From Kineosporiaceae bacterium SCSIO 59966 (GTDB lineage: Bacteria > Actinomycetota > Actinomycetes > Actinomycetales > SCSIO-59966), in the NCBI GenBank assembly GCA_020881835.1, contig CP052876.1:2604001-2668000 (forward strand): a DNA stretch of 64,000 bases, read 5' to 3'. Shown one piece after another: positions 34,618 through 43,520 of this stretch (position 1 is the stretch's first letter; each line of letters begins with the position of its first letter). Under the pieces are notes generated by a model. The model was not told the DNA's origin and did not search any database. It saw nothing but the letters and a program-made list of their open reading frames with translations. The translations under genes and the position numbers were made by a program.

Positions 34618-34974
34618 TCAGTCGCAACCTCGCCGGGTCAGCCACCACGTGACCAGGGCAGTGATGAGGACGGCGACCGCTGTCGTGCCGTACCGCTCCA
34701 CCACCCCGGGGCCGAGGGCCGTCCCCAGGTCGAGGTCGGCGCTCCTCGTCCGGACCGCACTCTCCGCTGGTGGACGACCTGCTGGGCTGGTCGACGTCCC
34801 CTCCCTGGGCCCGGTGTCCCTGCCGTCCTGGTTCAACCAGCGACGCAGACCAGACTCGCTGATCCCGAGGTCCTTGGCGACCCGGGCGACGGAAGCGCCC
34901 GGCTGACGAGCCAGGTCGACAGCCCTCCGGCGGAACTCCGGCGGGTACGGTGCGGGCATCCCGGACTCCTCCAA
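34618..34974 (-). pseudogene. Chimera of IS3 OrfA N-terminus and a CoxG-type C-terminal tail
   Basis: Of 118 residues, the first 50 (MPAPYPPEFRRRAVDLARQP, then VAKDLGISESGLRRWLNQ) match IS3 OrfA helix-turn-helix proteins. The last 40 (ADLDLGTALGPGVVERYGTT, then a hydrophobic helix and WWLTRRG) match the tail of the CoxG protein at 35512-36315 (AELDLGSVVGPALVSRYGTT). The open frame is continuous across the join. It looks like a second coxG-like gene cut by an IS3 insertion. No OrfB remains. An expressed membrane-anchored DNA-binding protein is conceivable but unproven. Confidence 0.7.
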
Positions 34975-34993
34975 GCAACGGATCAGGCGCGCC

Positions 34994-35314
34994 TCAGCGT
35001 GCGTGGCTCTTCAGTTCGCCAATTCTCCGGACCGGCTGACTCGTGGCTGGACACACCCACCAGGCGTCGTTGTCAATGACGCGTGGGTCCAGCGGATGCG
35101 CCCGGGGGTGCATCGGGCACTCGGGAACGCCAACTCGTAGTGTCTCGATCACGGCGTCTTGCACGCCGCTCGCGACGGCAGCTAGGCGCTCATGGTCAGG
35201 CTGAGCCGCATCTACCCCGAACCCGGTGACGACGTCGCCAACCACGACCTCGACTATCTCCTGCCCCGGCGCACCTGCACGTACTGACATGGCGAACTGG
35301 TAAGAGTCGACCAT
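34994..35314 (-). CDS. Hypothetical protein with a C-terminal Cys/His segment
   Basis: A 106-residue protein beginning MVDSYQFAMSVRAGAPGQEI. It has an acidic/hydrophobic middle (VVVGDVVTGFGVDAAQPDHE) and a C-terminal segment PECPMHPRAHPLDP followed by WWVCPAT, whose cysteines and histidines could bind a metal. I do not recognise a family. Codon use is less GC-biased than that of the neighbours, so the gene may be acquired. ATG 35314 gives the shortest frame without element A sequence; a later start at MSVRAG is possible. Confidence 0.5.
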   Translation of the reverse strand: MVDSYQFAMSVRAGAPGQEIVEVVVGDVVTGFGVDAAQPDHERLAAVASGVQDAVIETLRVGVPECPMHPRAHPLDPRVIDNDAWWVCPATSQPVRRIGELKSHAR

Positions 35315-35326
35315 CCCCCAACATTC

Positions 35327-35349
35327 GTGATCATGCAATCCCGCCACCT
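35327..35349 (+). repeat. Element A copy (left arm of an A-B-A unit)
   Basis: Begins GTGATCATGC and ends with CCGCCACCT, one change from consensus. With the minus-strand copy at 35439 it brackets element B. Confidence 0.85.
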
Positions 35350-35357
35350 CTTCCTGC

Positions 35358-35420
35358 CGCAGAATGCTGGATTCTGCACGACTCTCACGGCGTGTCGCGC
35401 CACCAACCCAGCATTCTGCG
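35358..35420 (+). repeat. Element B copy 3 (63 bp, perfect ends)
   Basis: CGCAGAATGCTG (35358-35369) and CAGCATTCTGCG (35409-35420) are a perfect 12-bp inverted repeat. The inner block is GGCGTGTCGCGCCACCAACC. Confidence 0.85.
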
Positions 35421-35438
35421 GGCCAGACGGTGGCCGCA

Positions 35439-35503
35439 GGGTGGCGGGATTGCATGATCACGGGGGGTTAGGGGGGTGCAGGGTGGCGGGATTGCATGAT
35501 CAC
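35439..35503 (-). repeat. Two element A copies downstream of coxG
   Basis: Copies at 35439-35461 and 35481-35503, both in the direction of the minus-strand coxG gene, whose stop is at 35512. Confidence 0.9.
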
Positions 35504-35511
35504 GGGGGGGG

Positions 35512-36315
35512 TTAGGGGCGGGGGTGGCGGCGGCGGGCCAGCCACCAGGTGACGACCGCGGTGACGACGACGGCGACCGCCGTCGTGCCGTACCGGCTCA
35601 CCAGCGCCGGGCCGACGACCGATCCCAGGTCGAGCTCGGCGCTGGTCCTCCGGGTCGCCGGCGGCGCCAGCGGGCGCGGGGGCGGCGTGCTGGGAGCGGG
35701 CTTCGCGGCAGGCTCCCCCGGAGCGGCACCGCCGACCGCAAACTCCTGCGCGGCGGCAGGCTCCTGCGCGGCGACGGCCCGCTGAGCGGCGTCCTGGTCG
35801 GCGGACGGCACCGGCTCCCGAGCCTCCGCCTGCTCCGGCGAGGCCGCTGGCTGCTCAGCCTCCGCCGGCGCCGGAGCGCCCAGCGTCTCGGACAGGCAGG
35901 TCGCGAACTGCCCGAGCAGCTTGTCCCCGACGTCGGAGATCACGCCCCGGCCGAACTGGGCCGGCCGACCGGTGATCCGCAGGTCGGTGTCCACGACGCA
36001 CCGGGTGCCCTCGCCCTCGGGCTCGAGCCGGGCGGTGATGGTGGCCGACGCCGTCCCGTTGCCACGCCTGTCCTTGCCGCTGGCCTCGATGACCGCGCGG
36101 TAGGCGTCCCGGTCCCGCTCGAGGAACCGCCCGGTCCCGGTGTAGTGCAGCGAGATCGGCCCGAGCCGCACCTTCGCCAGCCCGGTGAAGTCGTCGCCGT
36201 CCATGCTGGTCACCTCGGCGCCCGGCAGGCACGGGGCGATCCGCGGCAGGTCGTTGAACGCCTCCCACGCAGCCTCGACGGGCAGCGGGACGGTGAACGT
36301 GTGCTGAAGCTCCAT
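35512..36315 (-). CDS. CoxG-type SRPBCC protein with C-terminal membrane anchor
   Basis: A 267-residue protein. Residues 1-150 are a START/SRPBCC fold of the carbon monoxide dehydrogenase subunit G family (MELQHTFTVPLPVEAAWEAF, LPRIAPCLPGAEV, FLERDRDAYRAVIEASGKD). An acidic Pro/Ala-rich linker follows, then a single membrane helix and WWLARRRHPRP. In Oligotropha, CoxG helps anchor CODH to the membrane. It ends the coxS-coxL-coxM-coxG operon, with four bases before coxM. Its tail is duplicated in the chimera at 34618-34974. Confidence 0.88.
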   Translation of the reverse strand: MELQHTFTVPLPVEAAWEAFNDLPRIAPCLPGAEVTSMDGDDFTGLAKVRLGPISLHYTGTGRFLERDRDAYRAVIEASGKDRRGNGTASATITARLEPEGEGTRCVVDTDLRITGRPAQFGRGVISDVGDKLLGQFATCLSETLGAPAPAEAEQPAASPEQAEAREPVPSADQDAAQRAVAAQEPAAAQEFAVGGAAPGEPAAKPAPSTPPPRPLAPPATRRTSAELDLGSVVGPALVSRYGTTAVAVVVTAVVTWWLARRRHPRP

Positions 36316-36319
36316 CCCC

Positions 36320-37183
36320 TCAGGCTCCCGCAGCGGCCAGGACGGCGCGAGCGGTGAGCACCCCGGCGAGGTGGCGGCGGTACTCGGCGTCGCCGTTGGC
36401 GTCCTCGGGCGGCTGGGCGCCGTCCGCGGCGGCCGACGAGGCCTCCTTGACCGCCTCGGCCGTGACGGGCCGGCCGATCAGCGCCTGCTCCGCCGCGGTG
36501 GCCCGCACCGGCGTGGACCCCATGTTGGTCAGGCCGATCCGCGCCTCGGCGATGGTGCCGCCCTCGACCCGGACGGCGGCGGCGACCCCGACGATCGCCC
36601 ACGCCTGCGCCACCCGGGAGAACTTCTCGTAGTGCGCGCCCCACCCGGTGTACTTCGGGACCCGCACCTCGACGAGCAGCTCGTCCTCCCCGACGGCCGT
36701 GGTGAACACGTCGAGGAAGAACTCCCGCGCCGGGACGGTGCGGCGTCCGCCCGGACCGGCGATGACCATCTCGGCGTCCAGGGCCAGCGCCGGGGCGGGC
36801 AGGTCCCCGGCCGGGTCGGCGTGCACGAGGGCGCCCCCGAACGTGCCGCGGTGACGTACCTGCGGGTCGGCCACGGTCTCGGTGGCCAGTGCGACGAGCA
36901 ACGCGTGCTCGCGGACCAACGGGTCGCGGACGACGTCCGCGTGCGTGGTCATCGCGCCGATGACGATGGCGTCCCCGTCGTCCCGGACGCCGGACAGGTC
37001 GGCGGCCCGGGACAGGTCGACGACGACCTCGGGGGCGGCCAGGCGCATCCGCATCACCGGCAGCAGGCTCTGCCCGCCGCCGAGGACCTTGACGTCGGCC
37101 CCGGACGACGAGAGGTCACCGAGCAGCTGCACGGCAGCCTCGGCGGACTCCGGGGCGTGGTAGTCGAACCGGGCCGGGATCAC
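36320..37183 (-). CDS. Molybdenum hydroxylase FAD-binding medium subunit (CoxM-like)
   Basis: A 287-residue flavoprotein subunit. FAD-binding marks are FDYHAPESAEAAVQLL at the N-terminus, VLGGGQSLLPVMRMRLA (like the AGGHSLLP motif) and ATETVADPQVRHRGTFGGAL (like TIGG). It passes electrons from the iron-sulfur subunit to an acceptor. The GTG start overlaps the large-subunit stop by four bases. CoxG follows four bases after the stop. Confidence 0.9.
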   Translation of the reverse strand: MIPARFDYHAPESAEAAVQLLGDLSSSGADVKVLGGGQSLLPVMRMRLAAPEVVVDLSRAADLSGVRDDGDAIVIGAMTTHADVVRDPLVREHALLVALATETVADPQVRHRGTFGGALVHADPAGDLPAPALALDAEMVIAGPGGRRTVPAREFFLDVFTTAVGEDELLVEVRVPKYTGWGAHYEKFSRVAQAWAIVGVAAAVRVEGGTIAEARIGLTNMGSTPVRATAAEQALIGRPVTAEAVKEASSAAADGAQPPEDANGDAEYRRHLAGVLTARAVLAAAGA

Positions 37184-39684
37184 CGGGCACCTCCCTGTGC
37201 GTCGAGGGTGTCGTCCTGGGCCCCGCTGACGGACTGCGAGGACTGGACCGGCTGCGCCCAGTGCTCGTCCTGGCGGGAGGTCTCCCCGCCGCCGGCGCCG
37301 TGCACCGCCCGCCACACCCGTTGCGGGGTCATCGGCATCTCGACGTCCTGCACCCCGTACGGGCGCAGGGCGTCGACGACGGCGTTGACCACCGCGGGGG
37401 TCGACGCGATCGTCCCGGCCTCCCCGACGCCCTTGACGCCCAGCGGGTTCGTCGTCGACGGGGTCTCGGTGCGGTCCAGGGTGAAGTGCGGCAGGTCCGG
37501 GGCACCCGGCAGGAGGTAGTCGACGAACGTCGCGGTCGTCAGCGTGCCCTGCTCGTCGTAGACGGCCTCCTCGTACAGCGCCTGCGCGATGCCCTGGGCC
37601 AGGCCGCCGTGCACCTGCCCCTCGACGATGAGCGGGTTCACCACCCGGCCGACGTCGTCCACCGCGACGTACCGGCGGATGGTGACCCGGCCCGTCTCGG
37701 TGTCGACCTCGGCCGCGCACAGGTGGGTGCCGTGCGGGTAGGAGAAGTTGTCCGGGTCGTAGGTGGCGTCGGAGTCCAGGCTCGGCTCGACGCCGTCCGG
37801 CAGGTCGTGGGCGGCGAACACGGCGAAGGCGACGTCGGCCATGCTCGTGCCCTTGTCGGTGCCGCGGACGGTGAACCGGCCGCCGGAGAACTCCAGGTCG
37901 TCGGGGTCGGCCTCGAGCATGTGGGCCGCGACGATTTTCGCCTTCTGGACGACCTTCTCAGCCGCCTTGACCACGGCGATCCCGCCGACGACGAGGGACC
38001 GCGAGCCGTAGGTGTCCATGCCCTTGTGGGCGATCTGGGTGTCGCCGTGCAGCACCTCGACGTCCTCGAACGGGACGCCGAGCTGGTCGGCGACGATCTG
38101 GCTCCACGCCGTCTCGTGGCCCTGGCCGTGCGCGCTCGAGCCGGTGAGGACCTCGACCTTGCCGGTGGGCAGCATCCGAATGCTCGCCGACTCCCAGCCG
38201 CCGGCGCTGTAGGACAGGGCGCCGAGCACCCGGGACGGGGCCAGCCCGCACATCTCGGTGAACGTCGAGACACCGATACCGAGCTGGACCGGGTCGCGGC
38301 GCTCGCGCCGCTCGGCCTGCTCGCGGCGCAGCTCGTCGTAGCCGAACAGCTCCTTGGCCCGGGCGGTGGCGGCCTCGTAGTTGCCGGAGTCGTACTCGAG
38401 CCCGGCGACCGTCGTGAACGGGAACTCCTCGTGCCGGATCCAGTTCCGCTCCCGGACGACGAGGGGGTCCTCGCCGAGCTCGGCGGCGAGCTCGTCCATG
38501 AGCCGCTCGATCGCGAACGTGGCCTCGGGTCGGCCGGCGCCGCGGTAGGCGTCGGTCCACGCCTTGTTGGTGAACACGTTCGTGCAGGTGAACCGGTAGG
38601 CGGGGAACTTGTAGATGGCGTTGAACATGAACGCGCCGAGGATCGGCACGCCCGGGGTGACCAGACCGAGGTAGGCGCCCATGTCGGCGAGCAGGTCGAC
38701 CTTGAGGCCGGTGACCCGCCCGTCCTTGGTCGCCGCCAGCGTGAGCCGCTGCACCTGGTCGCGGCCGTGGTGAGCGGTGAGGATGGACTCGGTGCGGGTC
38801 TCGGTGTACTTCACCGGCTTGCCGAGCCGCTTGGCGACGAGCAGGGTCGCGACCTCCTCGGGGGTCACCTGCAGCTTGCCGCCGAACCCGCCGCCGACGT
38901 CGGGGGCGATGACCCGCAGCTTGCTCTCCGGCGTCCCGGTGGTCAGCGCGAGCATGACCCGCAGGATGTGAGGCACCTGGGTCGCCGACCACATCGTGAT
39001 CTGCTCGCCGGTCGGGTCGACGACGACCGAGCGGGGCTCCATGAACGCCGGGACCAGCCGCTGCTGGCGGAACCGTCGCTCGATGACGACGCCCTCGCGC
39101 CGGGCGGTCTCGATGGCCGCGTCGACGTCGTCGCCGGTGCCGGCCGCGGCGGAGTCGAACACCCACGTCGCCGACGCGTTCGTGCCGAGGTCCGGGTGGG
39201 CCAGGTCGGCGCCGTCCTGCACGGCTGCCTCGATGTCGAGGACGACGGGCAGCTCCTCGTACTCGACGTCGACGAGCTCGAGGGCGTCCCGGGCGGCGGC
39301 CGCGCTGCGGGCGACGACGACCGCGACGGCCTCCCCCGCGAACGCCACCCGGTCCACGGCGAGGGCGGGGTGACGGGGCGACTTCATGTCCGGGGTGATC
39401 GGCCACGCGCACGGCAGGCTGCCCTGCTCGTCGTCCAGGTCCTGCCCGGTGAGCACGGCGACGACGCCCTCGGCCGCCCGCGCGGCCGACACGTCGATGC
39501 TGGTGATCCGGGCGTGGGCGAACGGGCTGCGCACGAACGCCGCGTGCAGCATCCCGGGCAGCACGATGTTGTCGGTCCAGCGGGTCCGGCCGGTGATGAG
39601 CCGGCGGTCCTCCTTGCGCCGCCGGGCGCGGCCGAGCTCGGCCCCCGAGCCGTCGGTGGCGGGGCGGTCCTCCAGGGTCGTCAC
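37180..39684 (-). CDS. Molybdenum hydroxylase large subunit (form II CoxL-like)
   Basis: An 834-residue molybdopterin-binding subunit of the xanthine dehydrogenase family. It starts with [16 protein letters not shown], then [18 protein letters not shown]. The active-site loop near residue 380 reads [10 protein letters not shown], the form II signature, rather than the AYxCSFR of true CO dehydrogenases. Other marks are [24 protein letters not shown] and [13 protein letters not shown], with Glu as the probable catalytic base. The substrate is unknown. Its GTG overlaps the coxS stop, and its stop overlaps coxM. Confidence 0.92.
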   Translation of the reverse strand: MTTLEDRPATDGSGAELGRARRRKEDRRLITGRTRWTDNIVLPGMLHAAFVRSPFAHARITSIDVSAARAAEGVVAVLTGQDLDDEQGSLPCAWPITPDMKSPRHPALAVDRVAFAGEAVAVVVARSAAAARDALELVDVEYEELPVVLDIEAAVQDGADLAHPDLGTNASATWVFDSAAAGTGDDVDAAIETARREGVVIERRFRQQRLVPAFMEPRSVVVDPTGEQITMWSATQVPHILRVMLALTTGTPESKLRVIAPDVGGGFGGKLQVTPEEVATLLVAKRLGKPVKYTETRTESILTAHHGRDQVQRLTLAATKDGRVTGLKVDLLADMGAYLGLVTPGVPILGAFMFNAIYKFPAYRFTCTNVFTNKAWTDAYRGAGRPEATFAIERLMDELAAELGEDPLVVRERNWIRHEEFPFTTVAGLEYDSGNYEAATARAKELFGYDELRREQAERRERRDPVQLGIGVSTFTEMCGLAPSRVLGALSYSAGGWESASIRMLPTGKVEVLTGSSAHGQGHETAWSQIVADQLGVPFEDVEVLHGDTQIAHKGMDTYGSRSLVVGGIAVVKAAEKVVQKAKIVAAHMLEADPDDLEFSGGRFTVRGTDKGTSMADVAFAVFAAHDLPDGVEPSLDSDATYDPDNFSYPHGTHLCAAEVDTETGRVTIRRYVAVDDVGRVVNPLIVEGQVHGGLAQGIAQALYEEAVYDEQGTLTTATFVDYLLPGAPDLPHFTLDRTETPSTTNPLGVKGVGEAGTIASTPAVVNAVVDALRPYGVQDVEMPMTPQRVWRAVHGAGGGETSRQDEHWAQPVQSSQSVSGAQDDTLDAQGGAR

Positions 39685-40178
39685 AGCGCCCCCTCCTTCG
39701 TCCGGTCGTCGGCCGACCCGTTGGCGGCGGCGAGCACGGCGGCGACGATGTTCTGGTAGCCGGTGCAGCGGCACAGGTTGCCCTCGAGGCCCTCACGGAC
39801 CTCGGTCTCGGTCGGTGACGGGTTCTCCTGGAGCAGCGCGGTCGCCGCCATGATCATCCCGGGCGTGCAGAACCCGCACTGCAGGGCGTGGTTCTCGTGG
39901 AAGGCCCGCTGGACGGGGTGCAGGTCGCCGTCCGGGGCCAGCCCCTCGATGGTCGTCACCTCGCAGCCGTCGGCCTGGACGGCGAGCACGTTGCAGGACT
40001 TCACGCTGCGCCCGTCGAGGTGGACCGTGCAGGCCCCGCAGTTGGACGTGTCGCAGCCGACCACCGTCCCCACCTTGCCGAGCGTCTCGCGCAGGTAGTG
40101 CACGAGCAGCGTGCGGGGCTCCACGTCGTCGGTGTACGAGACCCCGTCCACTGTCACGTTGATCCGTCGTGTCGTCAC
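39681..40178 (-). CDS. [2Fe-2S] small subunit of the molybdenum hydroxylase (CoxS-like)
   Basis: A 165-residue subunit. The plant-type [2Fe-2S] site is [15 protein letters not shown] (Cys42, Cys47, Cys50) plus Cys62 in VKSCNVL. The second cluster uses [11 protein letters not shown] and [15 protein letters not shown] 40178 is chosen because GGAGG lies seven bases before it. It overlaps coxL by four bases. The 131-base gap before it (to xdhC) probably holds the operon promoter, although no clear -10 box was found. Confidence 0.93.
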   Translation of the reverse strand: MTTRRINVTVDGVSYTDDVEPRTLLVHYLRETLGKVGTVVGCDTSNCGACTVHLDGRSVKSCNVLAVQADGCEVTTIEGLAPDGDLHPVQRAFHENHALQCGFCTPGMIMAATALLQENPSPTETEVREGLEGNLCRCTGYQNIVAAVLAAANGSADDRTKEGAL

Positions 40179-40309
40179 CGATCCGCCTCCACTGTGTGTC
40201 GTCCGGGTTACGGCGATCAAACGCGGTCCGGTGGCCTGCGCGCAAGGGGTCGGGCCAACTGGATCCGGATGTTCGGTCCGGACTGTGGGCACCGGCCCCG
40301 GCCAGTGGG

Positions 40310-41440
40310 TCAGTGCCGGTGGATGGCGCCGGCCGTCTCGGTGAGCCGGTCGCCGGTGCCACCCCACTCGGTGGAGATGATCTCGGCGGCGATGGAGACG
40401 GCGGTCTCCTCGGGGGTGCGGGCTCCGAGGTCGAGCCCGATCGGGGAGGACAGGCGAGTCAGCTCGTCGTCGGTGAGGCCGGCGTCGCGCAGCCGGGCGA
40501 GCCGGTCCTCGTGGGTGCGCCGGGACCCCATCGCCCCGATGTAGCCGACCTCGGGCAGTCGCAGGGCGACCTGCAGGACGGGGACGTCGAACTTGGGGTC
40601 GTGGGTGAGGACGGCGAGGACGGTGCGCCGGTCGATGCGGCCGGCCTCGGCCTCGGCGGCGAGGTAGCGGTGGGGCCAGGACACGACGACCTCGTCGGCG
40701 TCGGGGAACCGTGACCGGGTGGCGAACACCGGCCGGGCGTCGCACACCGTGACCCGGTAGCCGAGGAAGGTCCCGATCCGGGCCAGGGCGGCGGCGAAGT
40801 CGATGGCGCCGAAGACGATCATCCGCGGCCGGGGCGCGTACGACGAGACGAAGACCCGGGCGCCCTCCCCGCGGCGTTCGCCGTCCGGGCCGTAGCCGAG
40901 CGTCTCGGTGCGCCCGGCGGCCAGCAGGCCGCGGGCGTCGTCGGTGACGGCGGCGTCGAACCGGGGGGAGCCGAGGCTGCCCCGGGTCGGGGTGTCGGCG
41001 TCCTGCGGCCGGACGACGATCCGGGCCCCGACCCGGTCGGGGTCGGGGTGCTCCACGAGGGTGGCGACCGCGACCGGTCGGCCCGCCTCGACGTCGTCCG
41101 CGACCTCGTCGAGGTCGGGGAACGTCGCCGGGTCGACCTGCTCGACGAACACGTCGAGGATCCCGCCGCAGGTCAGGCCGACGGCGAAGGCGTCGTCGTC
41201 ACTGACGCCGTAGCGCTGCAGGACCGGCCGGCCGCCGCCGAGCACCTGCTCGCCCAGCTCGTAGACGGCTCCCTCGACGCACCCGCCGGAGACCGAGCCG
41301 ACCGCCTCGCCGTCCGGTCCGACGAGCATCGCCGCCCCCGCCTGCCGGGGCGCGGACTTCCAGGTCGCGACGACCGTTCCCATCGCGACCGGACGGCCCT
41401 CACGCCACCAGCCGAGGAGCTGCGGCAGGACGTCACGCAC
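40310..41440 (-). CDS. XdhC-family maturation protein for molybdenum hydroxylase
   Basis: A 376-residue protein. The XdhC N-terminal domain has [20 protein letters not shown] and [13 protein letters not shown] with a conserved cysteine. The C-terminal Rossmann-like domain has [18 protein letters not shown] and [16 protein letters not shown]. XdhC proteins insert the sulfurated cofactor into the hydroxylase. Its GTG overlaps the end of the VWA gene by eight bases, so it belongs to the upstream MoxR/VWA unit. It lies just upstream of coxS. Confidence 0.9.
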   Translation of the reverse strand: MRDVLPQLLGWWREGRPVAMGTVVATWKSAPRQAGAAMLVGPDGEAVGSVSGGCVEGAVYELGEQVLGGGRPVLQRYGVSDDDAFAVGLTCGGILDVFVEQVDPATFPDLDEVADDVEAGRPVAVATLVEHPDPDRVGARIVVRPQDADTPTRGSLGSPRFDAAVTDDARGLLAAGRTETLGYGPDGERRGEGARVFVSSYAPRPRMIVFGAIDFAAALARIGTFLGYRVTVCDARPVFATRSRFPDADEVVVSWPHRYLAAEAEAGRIDRRTVLAVLTHDPKFDVPVLQVALRLPEVGYIGAMGSRRTHEDRLARLRDAGLTDDELTRLSSPIGLDLGARTPEETAVSIAAEIISTEWGGTGDRLTETAGAIHRH

Positions 41441-42545
41441 GGCGGACCACCTCCAGGACGTGCTCGAACGCGGCCATCGAGTGACCGGCCACGAAGTCGT
41501 CAACGTGGGGAAGCACCGCGGTGATCCCCTGCTGCACCGGCAGGTAGCCGGCCTTGCCCCGGTGCGGGTTGACCCACACCAGCCGGCGGGACAGCCGCTG
41601 CAGCCGCTGCACCTGCTCACCGAGCTGGGTGGCGTCGCCACGTTCCCAGCCGTCGGAGAAGACCACGAGGACGGCGCCCCGGGCCAGGCCGCGTTGGCCC
41701 CACCGGTCCGCGAACGCCTGCAGCACCTCGCCGAGCCGGGTGCCGCCGGACCAGTCCGGGACGAGCCGGCCGGCCGCGGCGAGCGCCGCCTCCGGGTCGC
41801 GGTGGGCGCGCAGCGCCGGGGTGAGACGGGTCAGCCTGGTGCCGACGGTGAACACCTCGACCCGGCCGCCGCCAGCCATCCCGGAGCGCAGCACCCGGTG
41901 GGCGAGGCGCAGCAGGGCGTCGGCGTACGGGGACATCGACCCGGACACGTCGACGAGCAGCACCACCCGCCGCGGGCGGGTGGTCCGCCGGCGCCACCGC
42001 ACCGGCCCGACCTCGCCGCCGCGGCGCATCTGCTCGCGCAGGGTGCGCCGGGCGTCCATCTCACCGTGACCGGTGGGGCGACGCCGGGCCGCGCGCCGGT
42101 CGGGCAGGGTCACCGGGAGGGCAGCGAACAGGCGCGCCATCTGGGCCCGCTCGGCGGCGGACAGCTCGGCGACATCACGGTGCCGCAGCACCTCCGAGTC
42201 GCTGGCCACGGCCCGGACGACGTCGCTGCGGCCGTCGCCGCTCCCCTCCCCCTCGCCGGTGAGCGGCGCCGCAGGCACCACCCGGACCGGCGGCGCGCCG
42301 CGCCGTCCGCCTCGTTCCAGGCGGCCGGAGAACCAGGCGTCGAAGACCTTGTCGTAGACGGCGACGTCCTCGGGCTCGGAGCACAACGTGGCCCGACCGG
42401 CCCAGTACACGCCGTCGCGCGTGTCGGCGCCCACCTCCGCGACCGCGGCCACGAACGCGGCCGTCCGGTCGGCGGTGACGGCCAGGTCGGCGGCCCGCAG
42501 CGCCCGGGCGAAGCCGACCAGGGTCGTCTCGACGTCCACGGGCAC
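41433..42545 (-). CDS. VWA-domain protein (CoxE-like)
   Basis: A 370-residue protein. The N-terminal 190 residues include RALRAADLAVTADRTAAFV and CSEPEDVAVYDKVFDAWF, typical of CoxE-like proteins. The C-terminal von Willebrand A domain has the MIDAS motif VDVSGSMSPYADALLRL. With the MoxR ATPase it probably acts in assembling the molybdenum hydroxylase, as CoxD/CoxE do in Oligotropha. It follows the MoxR gene by two bases and overlaps xdhC. The GTG at 42545 is used; another GTG lies six bases later. Confidence 0.9.
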   Translation of the reverse strand: MPVDVETTLVGFARALRAADLAVTADRTAAFVAAVAEVGADTRDGVYWAGRATLCSEPEDVAVYDKVFDAWFSGRLERGGRRGAPPVRVVPAAPLTGEGEGSGDGRSDVVRAVASDSEVLRHRDVAELSAAERAQMARLFAALPVTLPDRRAARRRPTGHGEMDARRTLREQMRRGGEVGPVRWRRRTTRPRRVVLLVDVSGSMSPYADALLRLAHRVLRSGMAGGGRVEVFTVGTRLTRLTPALRAHRDPEAALAAAGRLVPDWSGGTRLGEVLQAFADRWGQRGLARGAVLVVFSDGWERGDATQLGEQVQRLQRLSRRLVWVNPHRGKAGYLPVQQGITAVLPHVDDFVAGHSMAAFEHVLEVVRRA

Positions 42546-42547
42546 GG

Positions 42548-43441
42548 CTACCCGGCCATGAGCCGGTCGAGCTGGTTGCGCACCCGGTCGGCGTCCTCGC
42601 GGTACTTCAGCACTGCACCGAGCGTCGTGGCCGCGACGTCCGGGTCCAGGTCGCTGCGCCCCAGGGCGTGCAGGGCGGCGGCCCAGTCGAGGGACTCGGC
42701 GACACCCGGCGGCTTGAGCAGGTCCTCGCCGCGCAGCCGGTGGACGGCGCGCGCCACCTGGTCGGCGAGCCGCTCCGGCAGCTCCGGCATCCGGGTCCGC
42801 AGGATCTCCACCTCGCGCTCCAGGCCGGGGTGCTCGACCCAGTGGTAGAGGCAGCGCCGCTTGAGGGCGTCGTGCACCTCCCGGGTGCGGTTGGAGGTCA
42901 GGACGACGAGCGGCGGGGTCTTCGCGTGGATCGTGCCCACCTCGGGGATGGTGACCGCGTTCGTCGAGAGCACCTCAAGCAGGAACGCCTCGAACTCGTC
43001 GTCCGCCCGGTCGATCTCGTCGACGAGAAGCACGGAGGGGGCGGTGCGCAGCGCCTGCAGGACGGGCCGCTCCAGCAGGAACCGCTCGGCGAACAGGTCC
43101 TGCTCCACGGCGCCGATGTCCATCCCGTCGGGGCCGCTGGTCGCCTCCAGGGCGCGCAGGTGCAGGACCTGCCGGGGGAAGTCCCAGTCGTAGAGCGCCT
43201 GGGTGGCGTCGATGCCCTCGTAGCACTGCAACCGGATCAGCGTGGCGCCCAGGGTCTGCGCCAGCGCCTCGGCGAGCGCCGTCTTGCCGGTGCCGGGCTC
43301 TCCTTCGAGCAGGATCGGCCGGTGCAGTCGCAGGGCGAGCCAGGCGACGGTGGCCAGTCCCTCGTCGGCGAGGTAGCCGGTCTCACGCAGCGCGTCGGCG
43401 AGCGCGGCCGGGGTCTGCAGCTGGTCGGTGCTGTGGCTCAC
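42548..43441 (-). CDS. MoxR-family AAA ATPase (CoxD-like)
   Basis: About 297 residues. Walker A is EGEPGTGKTALAEALA, Walker B LLVDEIDRADDEFEAFLLE, with sensor LTSNRTREVHDALKRRC. These ATPases work with VWA proteins to activate metal enzymes; here the VWA gene follows directly, and hydroxylase genes lie beyond. Starts are uncertain: GTG 43441 fits the usual family length, while ATG 43459 adds six residues. It diverges from moaA, whose start lies about 80 bases away. Confidence 0.88.
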   Translation of the reverse strand: MSHSTDQLQTPAALADALRETGYLADEGLATVAWLALRLHRPILLEGEPGTGKTALAEALAQTLGATLIRLQCYEGIDATQALYDWDFPRQVLHLRALEATSGPDGMDIGAVEQDLFAERFLLERPVLQALRTAPSVLLVDEIDRADDEFEAFLLEVLSTNAVTIPEVGTIHAKTPPLVVLTSNRTREVHDALKRRCLYHWVEHPGLEREVEILRTRMPELPERLADQVARAVHRLRGEDLLKPPGVAESLDWAAALHALGRSDLDPDVAATTLGAVLKYREDADRVRNQLDRLMAG

Positions 43442-43508
43442 CCCCGCAGCATCCCTCATCCGGACGCCGTCGGGGAGGGCGGTGCCTGACAACTGGGGGC
43501 CGCGGACT

Positions 43509-43514
43509 TACCCT
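43509..43514 (+). promoter_or_regulatory. -10 box TACCCT of moaA
   Basis: TACCCT ends six bases before the GTG at 43521 with no Shine-Dalgarno, so moaA is probably leaderless. Confidence 0.5.
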
Positions 43515-43520
43515 GGCGGG

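Noticed and set aside
37261-39759. A plus-strand open frame of 832 codons opposite the CoxL-like gene
   Set aside because: It is the antisense shadow of a well-supported molybdenum hydroxylase gene. High-GC coding DNA often leaves the opposite strand open, and the product is Arg/Gly/Val-rich without motifs.
36354-40544. A set of plus-strand frames as a second metabolic operon
   Set aside because: All mirror CoxM, CoxL, CoxS and XdhC on the minus strand and lack motifs and start signals.
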